Of a stretch of DNA of 64,000 bases, positions 26,274 through 34,372 are shown in pieces. The notes beneath the pieces are model-generated. The model was given only the letters and a program-made list of their open reading frames with translations. It was not told where the DNA came from and did not search any database. The translations under genes were made by a program, and so were the position numbers. The stretch is from Spartobacteria bacterium UBA695 (GTDB taxonomy: Bacteria > Verrucomicrobiota > Verrucomicrobiia > Chthoniobacterales > Chthoniobacteraceae). The stretch lies in assembly GCA_002298145.1 (NCBI GenBank), contig DBMP01000013.1, forward strand, positions 535,471-599,470, written 5' to 3'. How positions within the stretch are numbered: the stretch's first letter is position 1; each line of letters starts with the position of its first letter.

Positions 26274-28685
26274 TTACGAAGTAACGGGGACGGGCGCGGC
26301 GGGCGAGGGTCGGAGGATATCCTCTTTCTCAAAGGCGGCCAGGATGGCTACGGCGAGGTCGCTGCGGATCTGCCCGCAGGCTTCGATGCGGTCGGTCCAG
26401 GCGGTGAGCTTGAACTCCAGGCTGTCGGTCTTGAGGTCGCTCAGAAGGGCGCTCGGGGCCGGGAGACGGGAGACGAGCGGGTGCTCGGCGGCGAGTTTTT
26501 TCAGCAGTTCCATGACCCGGCACGGTTCGGTGCCGTAGGCCACGCAGATGGTGATGTCGAGGCTCCGCTGGCGGTTGGAGAGGGTCCAGTTGATGACTTG
26601 GTCGGCGATGAGCTTGCCGTTGGGGAGAATGATCTCTGAGCCCGAGCCGGTGCGGATGACGCTCGCGCGGATGCCGATACGGTCCACGATGCCGGAGGTG
26701 GTGTTGTCGAGCTGCACCACATCTCCCACTTTCACCGGGCGCTCGAAGAGCAGGATGATGCCGGAGACGAAGTTGTTGATGATGTTCTGAAGACCGAAGC
26801 CCATGCCGACGCCGAAAGCGGAGACGAGGATGGTGAACTTCGTCATGTCGACGCCCACCTTCGAGGCGGCGAAGGAGAAGCCGACGAGCAGCACGGTGTA
26901 GTGAAGCATCGTCGAGACGGCGTAGGAAAGGCCCCGCTCCATTTTCACGCGGGGGTAGAAATCCTCCTCCAGGACAAACCGGATGAAGCGCGAGCAGAGG
27001 AACGCGGCCCAGATGACCAGCCCGAAGAGGACGACCTGCCCCACGGTAGTGCCCTCGCGGCCGATGCCAAAGACGCTCTTAATGGCCTCCATCACCCGGG
27101 CGCGCATGGTGAGCAGCTCCAGGGTTCCCATGACCCAGAGGACGACGGCCCCGGCTTTAACCAGGAAGTGGGTGCGTCGCCAGATGAGCGTCCGGTGATG
27201 GCGGATGGCCCCGAGGGTCGAGAGCGGCTCCATCGAGAGCGCGCCGATGGCGAAGCCGTCCACGATGCGGGTGGCAGCGTAGAGGATGACGGCTAAATAC
27301 GCGCTGCCCAGCGCGGCGTTGCCAACCAAGTTGCCCAGGTCGACGCAGCCGATGGCGTTGGCAAAGAGGGCTGCGCTAAAGACCGCCAGTTCCAGCTTTA
27401 CCGCGGTGATGGGGGCGCGAACCTGCGCGGTGGGCACGAGGCATTCGGGGGCCTTGCGGTCGTTCCATAGCATCCAGCCCAGGAAGCCGCAGCCCGCGGC
27501 CATTTCGGCTAGGAAGAGAAGCCGCGCGGCGATGGGGAAGCTGCTGGCGACGGTGCGCAGCTGGTCGACGAAGTAGAAGACGACGAGCAGGTTGAGGACC
27601 GGGAAGAGGTGGCGGTCGATGAGGCGGCGCAGGATCACGATGGCCGGGATGAGCGCGGCGGCCCCAATGATGGCGGTGAGGAGTTGCGGGGGCTGCGGGT
27701 AGGCCCACGGGAAGGCCACGAGCGAGAAGGCGAGGGCCATGGCGGTGGGCACCTCGAAGACGGTGGTCGCGGCCTTGAGGCTCGGCTCGTCGTCGGCCCA
27801 GGCGTTGACCCGGCGGCGCGCCCACCAGAGCCCGATCAGCAGCACGGCGAACCCGGCGGCATGGACCAGGAGCCGGTCCGACTGGTCCTGGACGTAGGCG
27901 GCGAGCGCGGCGCACTGCTGGTTCCAGGCGGCGTGCATTTCCTGGCCGAAGTTGAGGCCCGTGGCCATGCGCTTGGACTCGCTCCAGATGGGGATCCGCC
28001 AGACGGGCACGCTTTCGCTTAAGAAAAGGCGGGCGGCAGCCTGGGGCTCGGCTTCGTTGAGGGCGGCGAGGGTGGCGTTGAGCTTGATCTCTTGCTCGTG
28101 GACGGAGGCGAGCGGGACGGTGAGGGCGGAGAGCTGTTTCTGGACGGTTTCCCGGTTATGCGCGACGGCTTTTTTCAGGTCCTCAAGGCGTTTTTTCCAT
28201 TCGGCGGGCAGCGTGGGCGGCGGGCCGTCGGCGGTGAGCTTGGTCCACTCATCGACGCTGGCCTTGATGCGGTCGAGCGCGGCGGCCTGGTCCCGGTAGC
28301 CATCGCTGCGCCGGGTGAGGTCGTTTTTGAGGGAGGCAAGGGCCTCTTTGCGCTGCTGCCAGCGGGCTTGCAGCTCCCGGACGGTGTTCAGCGAGGGCTT
28401 GGCGGCAAGGGTCTGGGCGGTTTCGGCGCTGGCGCTCCCGAGCTCATGGCTTTTTGTCGCGGCGGCTTCGGCGAGGGGGGCCACGGAGGTGTCGGCCTTG
28501 AGGTCGGCTTCGATTTTGCCCCGTTCGTCCTCGGCGGCGACGATCTTCGCCGTGTAGTCGACGCGCGGGGTGGGGCTCGGCGTTACGGATTCCGCCGGGG
28601 ATGGGGTGGCGGTGGGCGTCTGGGCCGGGGCCGTTGCGCAGGCCAGCAGGGTGGCCAAGATGAGGACTTTTGGGATAAGCTGCAT
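26274..28685 (-). CDS. Large MscS-family mechanosensitive channel
   Basis: The 803-residue protein has a signal peptide (MQLIPKVLILATLLACATAPAQ) and a Pro/Thr-rich stretch. An extracytoplasmic coiled-coil region (to about residue 270) precedes about ten membrane spans and the MscS core near residue 610-680 (GVGMGFGLQNIINNFVSGI and LLFERPVKVGDVV). The layout resembles the MscK/MscM class of large channels with periplasmic extensions, which release solutes on osmotic downshock. Start at 28685 is chosen for the signal peptide. It lies 69 bases downstream of pyrC in the same orientation and may be cotranscribed. Confidence 0.9.
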   Translation of the reverse strand: MQLIPKVLILATLLACATAPAQTPTATPSPAESVTPSPTPRVDYTAKIVAAEDERGKIEADLKADTSVAPLAEAAATKSHELGSASAETAQTLAAKPSLNTVRELQARWQQRKEALASLKNDLTRRSDGYRDQAAALDRIKASVDEWTKLTADGPPPTLPAEWKKRLEDLKKAVAHNRETVQKQLSALTVPLASVHEQEIKLNATLAALNEAEPQAAARLFLSESVPVWRIPIWSESKRMATGLNFGQEMHAAWNQQCAALAAYVQDQSDRLLVHAAGFAVLLIGLWWARRRVNAWADDEPSLKAATTVFEVPTAMALAFSLVAFPWAYPQPPQLLTAIIGAAALIPAIVILRRLIDRHLFPVLNLLVVFYFVDQLRTVASSFPIAARLLFLAEMAAGCGFLGWMLWNDRKAPECLVPTAQVRAPITAVKLELAVFSAALFANAIGCVDLGNLVGNAALGSAYLAVILYAATRIVDGFAIGALSMEPLSTLGAIRHHRTLIWRRTHFLVKAGAVVLWVMGTLELLTMRARVMEAIKSVFGIGREGTTVGQVVLFGLVIWAAFLCSRFIRFVLEEDFYPRVKMERGLSYAVSTMLHYTVLLVGFSFAASKVGVDMTKFTILVSAFGVGMGFGLQNIINNFVSGIILLFERPVKVGDVVQLDNTTSGIVDRIGIRASVIRTGSGSEIILPNGKLIADQVINWTLSNRQRSLDITICVAYGTEPCRVMELLKKLAAEHPLVSRLPAPSALLSDLKTDSLEFKLTAWTDRIEACGQIRSDLAVAILAAFEKEDILRPSPAAPVPVTS

Positions 28686-28754
28686 GGGGTGTTGGCGTGT
28701 ATCCGGTGATCCCGGGCGGATGTCAACCGGCAATCCGCCTGCGGACGCTGCTTT

Positions 28755-30038
28755 TTATGCGCTCCAGACGGTCTTGCCGCTGACGATGGTGCGCACGGCG
28801 CGGCCCTTGAGCTCCCAGCCGTGGAAGGGGGTGTTGCGCGAGCGGGAGCGGGTGGTGGTTTTGTCGTAGGTCCACTCCAAGCCGGGGTTGATGACAGTGA
28901 CGTCGGCCACGGCTCCCGCGGAGAGCGTTCCCCGGTCGAGCTTCAGGAGCCGGGCGGGGTTGAGGGTGTACATGGAGATGAGCTTTGGCAGGTCGACGAC
29001 TTTCTTCTCGTGCACGAGGATCTTAAGGAAGAGGGCGAGCTCGGTTTCGAGGCCGATGATGCCGAAGGGGGCGTGGTCGAACTCGACTTCTTTTTCAAAC
29101 GCGCAATGTGGGGCGTGGTCGCTGGCCAGGATCGAGAGGGTGCCGTCGGCGATGCCTTCCAGGAGGGCGTCAATGTCGCTCTGGGCGCGCAGCGGCGGGT
29201 TCATTTTGAAATCGGTGTTGTAGCCGCGCACGGCTTCGTCGGTCAGCGCGATGTGGTGGGGGCAGACTTCGCCGGTGATCGGGATGCCCCGGCTGCGCGC
29301 GCGGCGCAGGATGTGGACGCTCCCCTCGGCGGAGACGTGCTGGCAGTGGACGGGGGTGCCGGTGAGCTCGGCGAGCTGGGCGTTGCGCTGGACGATGACT
29401 TCCTCGCCGATGGAGGGCCAGCCCTGGAGGCCCAGCAGGGTGCTCCAGTAGCCTTCGTGCATGACGCCTTTGCCGGTCAGGTTGATGTCCTGGCAGTGGT
29501 CCATGACGGGGAGGTCAAACATTTTGGCGTATTCCAGGGCGCGGCGCATCAGTTCGTGGTTTTGGACGCAGCGGCCGTCGTCGGTGAGGGCGACGATGCC
29601 CGCCTTGGCCATGGAGCCGATAGGGGAGAGTTCCTCTCCGCCGAGCCCTTTGGTGATGGCCCCGGCCACGAAGACGTTGACGGCGGCTTCTTCCCGGGCC
29701 TTGTCCTGCACCAGGTTGACGACGCTGGCGTGGTCGATGGTGGGGGAGGTGTTCGGCATGCAGATGACGCTGGTGAACCCGCCCGCGGCGGCGGCGGCGG
29801 TGCCGGTGGCGATGGTTTCCTTGGCGGTCTGGCCGGGTTCGCGCAGGTGGACGTGGAGGTCGATCAAGCCCGGGGCGATGATGAGGCCAGTGCAGTCGAT
29901 TTCCTCGACGTTTTTGCGAGAGGTAACTGTGGCGGGATCGGCGATGCGGCCGTCGACGATGAGGACGTTGCCGACTTCGTCGCGCTGGTTGGCGGGGTCA
30001 ATGATGCGGCCGTTGCGCAGAAGGGTAGTGGAGGACAT
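28755..30038 (-). CDS. pyrC: Dihydroorotase
   Basis: This 427-residue type-I amidohydrolase of pyrimidine synthesis cyclises carbamoyl-aspartate to dihydroorotate. Zinc ligands appear in DLHVHLREPG (HxH) near residue 60, with further His residues in MDHCQD and CQHVSAEGS, and the catalytic Asp in ASDHAPH near residue 305. The bacterial class containing this HLREPG signature is usually located next to pyrB, as here. A small lipoprotein gene ends 5 bases upstream, and pyrB and pyrR are further upstream, so it is a pyr operon gene. Confidence 0.96.
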   Translation of the reverse strand: MSSTTLLRNGRIIDPANQRDEVGNVLIVDGRIADPATVTSRKNVEEIDCTGLIIAPGLIDLHVHLREPGQTAKETIATGTAAAAAGGFTSVICMPNTSPTIDHASVVNLVQDKAREEAAVNVFVAGAITKGLGGEELSPIGSMAKAGIVALTDDGRCVQNHELMRRALEYAKMFDLPVMDHCQDINLTGKGVMHEGYWSTLLGLQGWPSIGEEVIVQRNAQLAELTGTPVHCQHVSAEGSVHILRRARSRGIPITGEVCPHHIALTDEAVRGYNTDFKMNPPLRAQSDIDALLEGIADGTLSILASDHAPHCAFEKEVEFDHAPFGIIGLETELALFLKILVHEKKVVDLPKLISMYTLNPARLLKLDRGTLSAGAVADVTVINPGLEWTYDKTTTRSRSRNTPFHGWELKGRAVRTIVSGKTVWSA

Positions 30039-30042
30039 AAAG

Positions 30043-30435
30043 CTATGGTTTGTAGGGTTGGAGGAATATCTTGAGGCCTTCGCTTGGGCTCCTGAGAGGG
30101 ATGCGGGAAGAAAAATCCCGGTAGTCTTTGTGCCGGGCTATCAAGGTTATAGATGTGGGCGGGTCGACTGCTCCTAGGAATACGACCAGTTCGCGATGTT
30201 TGTGTTCGGGAAGGCTAAAATCTCCCTTTCCATCTGTTCTTGCAGCAATCTGTGGCAATCCCGCAAAAGTTACCGTGGCTTCGGAAACTGGCATTTGTGT
30301 TTTTTTGTCATAAACACAGCCGGTTACTTTGGGTGAAGTGTAAATATTAACCGGGAGAACACAGCCCGAAAACCCCGTTACCAAAAGCAGGCCTGCTGTC
30401 AATCTAGGAGCGGTCTGCAACCACGTACTGTCCAT
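30043..30435 (-). CDS. Small lipoprotein with carboxypeptidase regulatory-like fold
   Basis: From the ATG at 30435 (MDSTWLQT) the protein has 130 residues. A signal peptide ends in the lipobox GFSGC near residue 27, so it is probably lipid-anchored. The mature part contains VTGCVYDKKTQMPVSEATVTFAG with GKGDFSLPEHKHRELVV, the pattern of a beta-sandwich carboxypeptidase-regulatory-like (CarboxypepD_reg) domain. A longer frame starting at 30567 would read through a palindromic repeat and is rejected. It sits between pyrB and pyrC with no obvious link to pyrimidine synthesis. Confidence 0.72.
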   Translation of the reverse strand: MDSTWLQTAPRLTAGLLLVTGFSGCVLPVNIYTSPKVTGCVYDKKTQMPVSEATVTFAGLPQIAARTDGKGDFSLPEHKHRELVVFLGAVDPPTSITLIARHKDYRDFSSRIPLRSPSEGLKIFLQPYKP

Positions 30436-30490
30436 AAAACACTCTCTCGTTACGAATCTCCAAATTGGAAACGAGGGGAAAAGAATTTTT

Positions 30491-30563
30491 CTCACGCAAA
30501 GACGCAAAGGCGCAAAGAAAGGCAGGATTTCCTTCCCTTTGAGGCTTTGAGGCTTTGCGTGAG
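30491..30563. repeat. Dispersed palindromic repeat, copy 1 (27-nt arms, 19-nt loop)
   Basis: The left arm at 30491-30517 begins CTCACGCAAAGACGCAAAGG. The right arm at 30537-30563 ends GGCTTTGCGTGAG. The arms pair at 23 of 27 positions around a 19-nt loop. Each arm is itself made of a CGCAAAG heptamer-like unit repeated three times. The palindrome ends one base from the pyrB stop codon. A second copy with identical arm and loop lengths is at 51569-51641, and a cut-off copy starts at 63980. Confidence 0.85.
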
Positions 30564-31499
30564 TCATTTTAGTTCCCCTCGCGCTCCGGCGCAGAGGTAG
30601 AGGACGGCCATGCGGACGGCGAGGCCGTTGGTGACTTGATCCAGGATGACGCTGCGGCCGCTGTCGGCGACTTCGCTGTCGATTTCCACGCCCCGGTTGA
30701 TCGGCCCCGGGTGCATGATGATGGCGCTCGGTTTGAGCTTCGCGGCCCGCTCTTTGGTGAGGCCAAAGAAGGCGGTGTATTCGCCCAGGCTCGGGAAATA
30801 CTCTTTGCGCTGTCGCTCATGCTGGATGCGCAGCATGTTCAGGACGTCGAGGTCGGGCAGGATGTCGTCGAGCTTGTGCGTGACGGTGACGCCCATGCGC
30901 TCAAAGACTTTTGGCACGAGCGTGCTGGGGCCGACGAGGGTGACTTTCGCGCCGAGCTTGAGGAGCCCGTGGATGTTGCTGCGGGCGACGCGCGAGAAGA
31001 GGATGTCGCCGCAGATGGCGACGTGCAGGCCTTCGATGGTGCCGAGCTGCTCGCGGATGGTAAAGAGGTCCAGCAGCGCCTGGGTCGGGTGGGCGTGGGC
31101 ACCGTCTCCGGCGTTGATCACGCTGGCGGAGAGCCGCTCGGCCAGGAACTGCGCCGCGCCCGCTGAGGAGTGCCTCAGCACGATGATGTCGGAGTGGAGC
31201 GCCTGGAGGTTCAAGGCGGTGTCCTTGAGGGTCTCACCTTTGGTAAGACTGGAGGTGGTGGCGGTGATGTTGACGACGTCGGCGGAGAGGCGCACGGCGG
31301 CGAGTTCAAAGGAGGTGCGCGTGCGGGTGCTCGGCTCAACGAAGAAGTTGACGAGGGTTTTGCCCCGCAGCGAAGGGACTTTTTTGATGTTGCGTGTGCC
31401 GACTTGTTTGAAGGCGGCGGCGGTGTCGAGGATGTGGGTGATCTCGGCGGCGGAGAGCCCCTCCAGCGCGACGAGGTCTTTGCGGTTCCAAGCGTTCAT
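30564..31499 (-). CDS. pyrB: Aspartate carbamoyltransferase, catalytic chain
   Basis: This 311-residue enzyme condenses carbamoyl phosphate with aspartate. The carbamoyl-phosphate loop is PSTRTRTSFE (residues 56-64). TTSSLTKGETLKDT, INAGDGAHAHPTQALLDLFT and HPGPINRGVEI are the other conserved blocks. Length is that of the catalytic chain; no pyrI regulatory chain is seen. It starts 17 bases after pyrR, whose leader carries a PyrR-binding loop. A long palindromic repeat begins immediately after its stop and may stabilise or end the message. Confidence 0.96.
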   Translation of the reverse strand: MNAWNRKDLVALEGLSAAEITHILDTAAAFKQVGTRNIKKVPSLRGKTLVNFFVEPSTRTRTSFELAAVRLSADVVNITATTSSLTKGETLKDTALNLQALHSDIIVLRHSSAGAAQFLAERLSASVINAGDGAHAHPTQALLDLFTIREQLGTIEGLHVAICGDILFSRVARSNIHGLLKLGAKVTLVGPSTLVPKVFERMGVTVTHKLDDILPDLDVLNMLRIQHERQRKEYFPSLGEYTAFFGLTKERAAKLKPSAIIMHPGPINRGVEIDSEVADSGRSVILDQVTNGLAVRMAVLYLCAGARGELK

Positions 31500-31516
31500 G
31501 GTTGAGAGGGCCCGGG

Positions 31517-32089
31517 TTATGCGGGTTTGCTGATCCAGACGGCGTCGGGTTGATGGTCGAGCGCCTCCAGCCTCACGAAGACCCGTTCGCCGGGCGAGGT
31601 GGGCAGGTTTTTGCCGACGTAGTCGGCGCGGATGGGAAGTTCACGGTGGCCGCGGTCGATGAGGACGGCGTATTGGATGCGCGGGGGGCGGCCGAAGGAG
31701 GAGATGGCGTCCATGGCGGCGCGGCAGGTGCGCCCGGAGTAGAGGACGTCGTCGACGAGGACGATGGTGCGCTCTTCGAGGTCGTCGGGCAGGTGGGTGG
31801 GGGCGACGAGCGAGAGCCGGGGCCTCAGGTTGAGGTCGTCGCGGTGCATGGAGACGTCGATGGCGCCGGTGGTTACGGGGTGGCGCTCGAATTGCTCGAT
31901 GTAGTCGGCGATGCGGCGGGCCATTTCGATGCCGCGCGATGGGATGCCGACCAGGGCGACTTTATCCAGGTCGGGGTTGCCCTCGATGATTTCGTGGGCG
32001 ATGCGGCGGAGGATGCGCTGGATGGCGGGGGCGTCGAGGATGACGCTCGCGCCGGGGGCCGGCGGCGTTGCAGATTCGAATTTGGGCAT
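31517..32089 (-). CDS. pyrR: PyrR, pyrimidine operon RNA-binding regulator / uracil phosphoribosyltransferase
   Basis: The 190-residue protein has a PRPP-binding loop TIVLVDDVLYSGRT (108-121). PyrR-typical motifs include GIPSRGIEMARRIADYI and MHRDDL, the latter in the RNA-contact region of PyrR. In Gram-positive bacteria PyrR binds pyr mRNA when UMP is abundant. A matching RNA element lies 15 nt upstream of this start, overlapping the Shine-Dalgarno, so PyrR here may block its own translation and that of downstream pyrB. Residual uracil phosphoribosyltransferase activity is possible. pyrB follows 17 bases later. Confidence 0.94.
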   Translation of the reverse strand: MPKFESATPPAPGASVILDAPAIQRILRRIAHEIIEGNPDLDKVALVGIPSRGIEMARRIADYIEQFERHPVTTGAIDVSMHRDDLNLRPRLSLVAPTHLPDDLEERTIVLVDDVLYSGRTCRAAMDAISSFGRPPRIQYAVLIDRGHRELPIRADYVGKNLPTSPGERVFVRLEALDHQPDAVWISKPA

Positions 32090-32097
32090 TTGGGTTT

Positions 32098-32118
32098 CCT
32101 TGGCGACCTCGCGGGATC
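32098..32118 (-). promoter_or_regulatory. PyrR-binding RNA loop overlapping the pyrR ribosome-binding region
   Basis: Read on the minus strand, the leader contains GAUCCCGCGAGGUC (32118 to 32105). The B. subtilis PyrR binding-loop consensus is ARUCCNGNGAGGYU. All invariant internal positions match. The two mismatches are the outermost ones, and they change together from A-U to G-C, preserving the pair. Two further G-C pairs extend the stem. AAGGA, a Shine-Dalgarno, follows at once (32102-32098), seven bases before the pyrR ATG. This arrangement predicts translational repression rather than a terminator switch. Confidence 0.75.
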
Positions 32119-32144
32119 GCGGTTAAAGGAGGGTGGATTAGAGT

Positions 32145-32414
32145 CTACTGCGGAGGCTGTGTCGGGGGTTGTGCCGGGGGCTGAGGGGTCGTCGGGTGGG
32201 GTTGGGAGGCCGTTTCGGTGCGGCGGGCGTCGCGCCAGGCGGAGCGGTGTTTCACGATCCAGTCGAGCAATGCGCGCTCGAAGCCGATGTCGTGCCCCGC
32301 TTTTTCGCTCTCAAGCCATTTGTGGACGAGGATCTCTTCCCTCTCGGCAAGGAACTCCTTGTACAGGACGGAGTTTTTGACGAAATCCGAATTATCGGGG
32401 TCCGGGTGATCCAT
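32145..32414 (-). CDS. Small conserved-looking hypothetical protein
   Basis: The 89-residue product starts MDHPDPDNSDFVKNSVLYKEF. It has a compact charged helical region (AEREEILVHKWLESEKAGHDIGFERALLDWI) and ends in a Pro/Gln/Thr-rich tail. No family is recognised. There is no signal peptide or membrane segment. The start at 32414 is preferred over upstream in-frame codons, which would run into mrp. It lies between mrp and pyrR on the leftward strand, with 55 bases to pyrR that hold the PyrR loop. Confidence 0.62.
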   Translation of the reverse strand: MDHPDPDNSDFVKNSVLYKEFLAEREEILVHKWLESEKAGHDIGFERALLDWIVKHRSAWRDARRTETASQPHPTTPQPPAQPPTQPPQ

Positions 32415-32509
32415 GTTGGAATCACTTTTCCTAAGAAAGGCCCGGGCGTCAATTCTGGACCTGGAAAATTTTTGGATAAACCGGGCGCTGGAGGAGGAGG
32501 CGAGGGTGT

Positions 32510-33565
32510 TCATTTGGAGGAAACCGCCGAGCAAATCTGCTCTGCGGCATGGATAAATGCTTGGGAAACAGGGGACTGCGGGTCTGCGCGAACGATGGGG
32601 ACCCCTCGGTCGCCCCCTTCCCGGGTAGCGATGTCGATGGGGATTTCCCCCAGGAGTGGCACATTTAGCCGAGCGGCCTCGCGCTGGCCGCCGCCGGTGC
32701 CAAAAATGTCGTAGCGCTTGCCGTCGCTGGGACAAAGGAAGTAGCTCATGTTCTCGATGATGCCCAGGAGGGGGACGTTGACTTTGCCGAACATGGAGGC
32801 GGCTTTGCGGACGTCAATCAAGGCGACTTCCTGCGGGGTGGTGACGAGCACGGCCCCGGCCAGGGTGACGGTCTGGACGATGGTAAGCTGGATGTCGCCG
32901 GTGCCCGGAGGGAGGTCGAGGACGAGGTAGTCGAGGTCGCCCCATTCGACTTGGCGCAGCAGTTGCTGGGTGGTGCGGGTGACCATCGGCCCGCGCATGA
33001 CGGCGGGCGAGGTGTCGTCCAGGAGGAAGCCCATGGACATGACTTCGAGCCCGGCGACTTCGATCGGCAGGATCTGGTCGTCGGCGGTGGCCATGGGGCG
33101 CTCGTTGCTGCCAACCATGAGGGCGATGGACGGGCCGTAGATGTCGCAGTCGCACAGGCCGGTTTTCGCGCCGGTTTTGGCCAGGGCGAGGGCGAGGTTG
33201 ACGGCGACGGTTGATTTGCCAACGCCGCCTTTGCCGCTGGCGACGGCGATGACTTTTTTAACGCCTTTGATGGGGGCGGGCCCGGGAGCGGCGGCGTTGC
33301 CGGTGGGCGAGGCGGGGAGGTGGACCTCCAGTTTAACCTCGACGTTGCCGATGCCGGGCAGCTCTCGCAGCGCTTTGCGCGCTTCTTTTTGGATCTGCTC
33401 GGGGATGGAGGTGTCCCGCGCGGTGACCTCAAGCACGACGGTTGCGTCGTCGCCGTTGACCTGGATACTCTTGACGAGGCCAAACGAGACGATATCCCGG
33501 CTAAAGCCCGGGTACTTAATCTTGGATAGGGTGGAACGGATCAGGTCTTCAGAAAGTGCAACCAT
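32510..33565 (-). CDS. mrp: Mrp/ApbC-type P-loop iron-sulfur cluster carrier
   Basis: The 351-residue protein has an N-terminal MIP18-like domain (residues 1-85) and a ParA-type ATPase with the deviant Walker A GKGGVGKS (111-118), YGPS and DLPPGTGD. Such proteins carry Fe-S clusters to target enzymes. The C-terminal CxxC that usually holds the shared cluster at the dimer interface reads CPSD: Cys278 is present but the second Cys is Asp281. Alphaproteobacterial relatives also lack CxxC, so the protein may still work differently. It is the first gene of the leftward run into pyrR. Confidence 0.92.
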   Translation of the reverse strand: MVALSEDLIRSTLSKIKYPGFSRDIVSFGLVKSIQVNGDDATVVLEVTARDTSIPEQIQKEARKALRELPGIGNVEVKLEVHLPASPTGNAAAPGPAPIKGVKKVIAVASGKGGVGKSTVAVNLALALAKTGAKTGLCDCDIYGPSIALMVGSNERPMATADDQILPIEVAGLEVMSMGFLLDDTSPAVMRGPMVTRTTQQLLRQVEWGDLDYLVLDLPPGTGDIQLTIVQTVTLAGAVLVTTPQEVALIDVRKAASMFGKVNVPLLGIIENMSYFLCPSDGKRYDIFGTGGGQREAARLNVPLLGEIPIDIATREGGDRGVPIVRADPQSPVSQAFIHAAEQICSAVSSK

Positions 33566-33674
33566 GACGCAATCCTCCCTTTATATCCCCAATTGCCGTT
33601 GGGGGCAACCCCGATTCAGCGGAAAGGGCTGCCTATTTTTGTATATAAGCGGACCTTATTGCCCGATGGGCCGG

Positions 33675-34292
33675 TCAGGTTTCGGGGAAGAGATCGGCTT
33701 CGAGCATGATGCAGAGGGTGTGGTAGATGGGGAGGTGGTATTCCTGGATGAGGTAGGTTTCCTGCGAGGGGACGCGGATGGAGGCGTCGGCGATTTGGGC
33801 TGCTTTGCCGCCGCCTTCGCCGGTGAGGGCGATGGTGTGGAGGCCGAGGCGCTTGGCTGCTTCCAGGGCCGGGGCGACGTTGCGGGAGTTGCCGGAGGTG
33901 CTGATGCCGACCAGGGTGTCGCCGGGGCGACCGAAGGCCAGGGTGAGCTGGGCGTAGACGTAGTCCGGGTCGCAGTCGTTCTGCCAGGCGGTGCGCAGGC
34001 CGAGGAAGCCGGTAAGGGGGATGCAGGGGAGGGCTCCCTGGAGCTTGCCCGCGAGCTCTGGGCCGAGTTTGCCGAGCAGTTCGCCCCGAATCGGGCGGCG
34101 GCTCTTGAAGCCTTTGAGGAGTTCGCCGCCCCAGTGTTCCGCATCCGCGCCGCTGCCGCCGTTGCCGCAGATGAGGAGCTTGCCGCCCGCCGCGAGGGAC
34201 TGGTGCATGATGGTGTAGGCACGCTGGATGTCGTCGATACAGGGGGCGAGCGCCGGGACGCGCTGGAGGAGGCAGGCGAGGTGGGTATTCAT
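33675..34292 (-). CDS. SIS-domain sugar isomerase, GmhA/DiaA-like
   Basis: From the ATG at 34292 the protein has 205 residues in a single SIS fold. LLICGNGGSGADAEHWGGEL (phosphosugar-binding loop), GISTSGNSRNV and EYHLPIYHTLC match phosphoheptose isomerase (GmhA) and the related DiaA. GmhA makes D-glycero-D-manno-heptose 7-phosphate for lipopolysaccharide. The insert PELAGKLQGALPCIPL resembles relatives in heptose or nucleotide-sugar clusters, but no other heptose genes are near, so the substrate is uncertain. It is divergent from the S1/P1 nuclease gene. Confidence 0.8.
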   Translation of the reverse strand: MNTHLACLLQRVPALAPCIDDIQRAYTIMHQSLAAGGKLLICGNGGSGADAEHWGGELLKGFKSRRPIRGELLGKLGPELAGKLQGALPCIPLTGFLGLRTAWQNDCDPDYVYAQLTLAFGRPGDTLVGISTSGNSRNVAPALEAAKRLGLHTIALTGEGGGKAAQIADASIRVPSQETYLIQEYHLPIYHTLCIMLEADLFPET

Positions 34293-34372
34293 GGAGAGGC
34301 TGGTGAAAATACGAGTTGCGCGACGATAAATGGGTTTTTCCCCGCTGGCAAGATAGGCGTACACTTTGCGCC

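Noticed and set aside
28821..30074. 417-codon plus-strand frame across pyrC
   Set aside because: Antisense shadow of the conserved dihydroorotase; Gly/Val/Asp-rich with no domain.
30436..30567. Longer lipoprotein start at 30567
   Set aside because: The added residues are translated from the palindromic repeat and would place the signal peptide internally.
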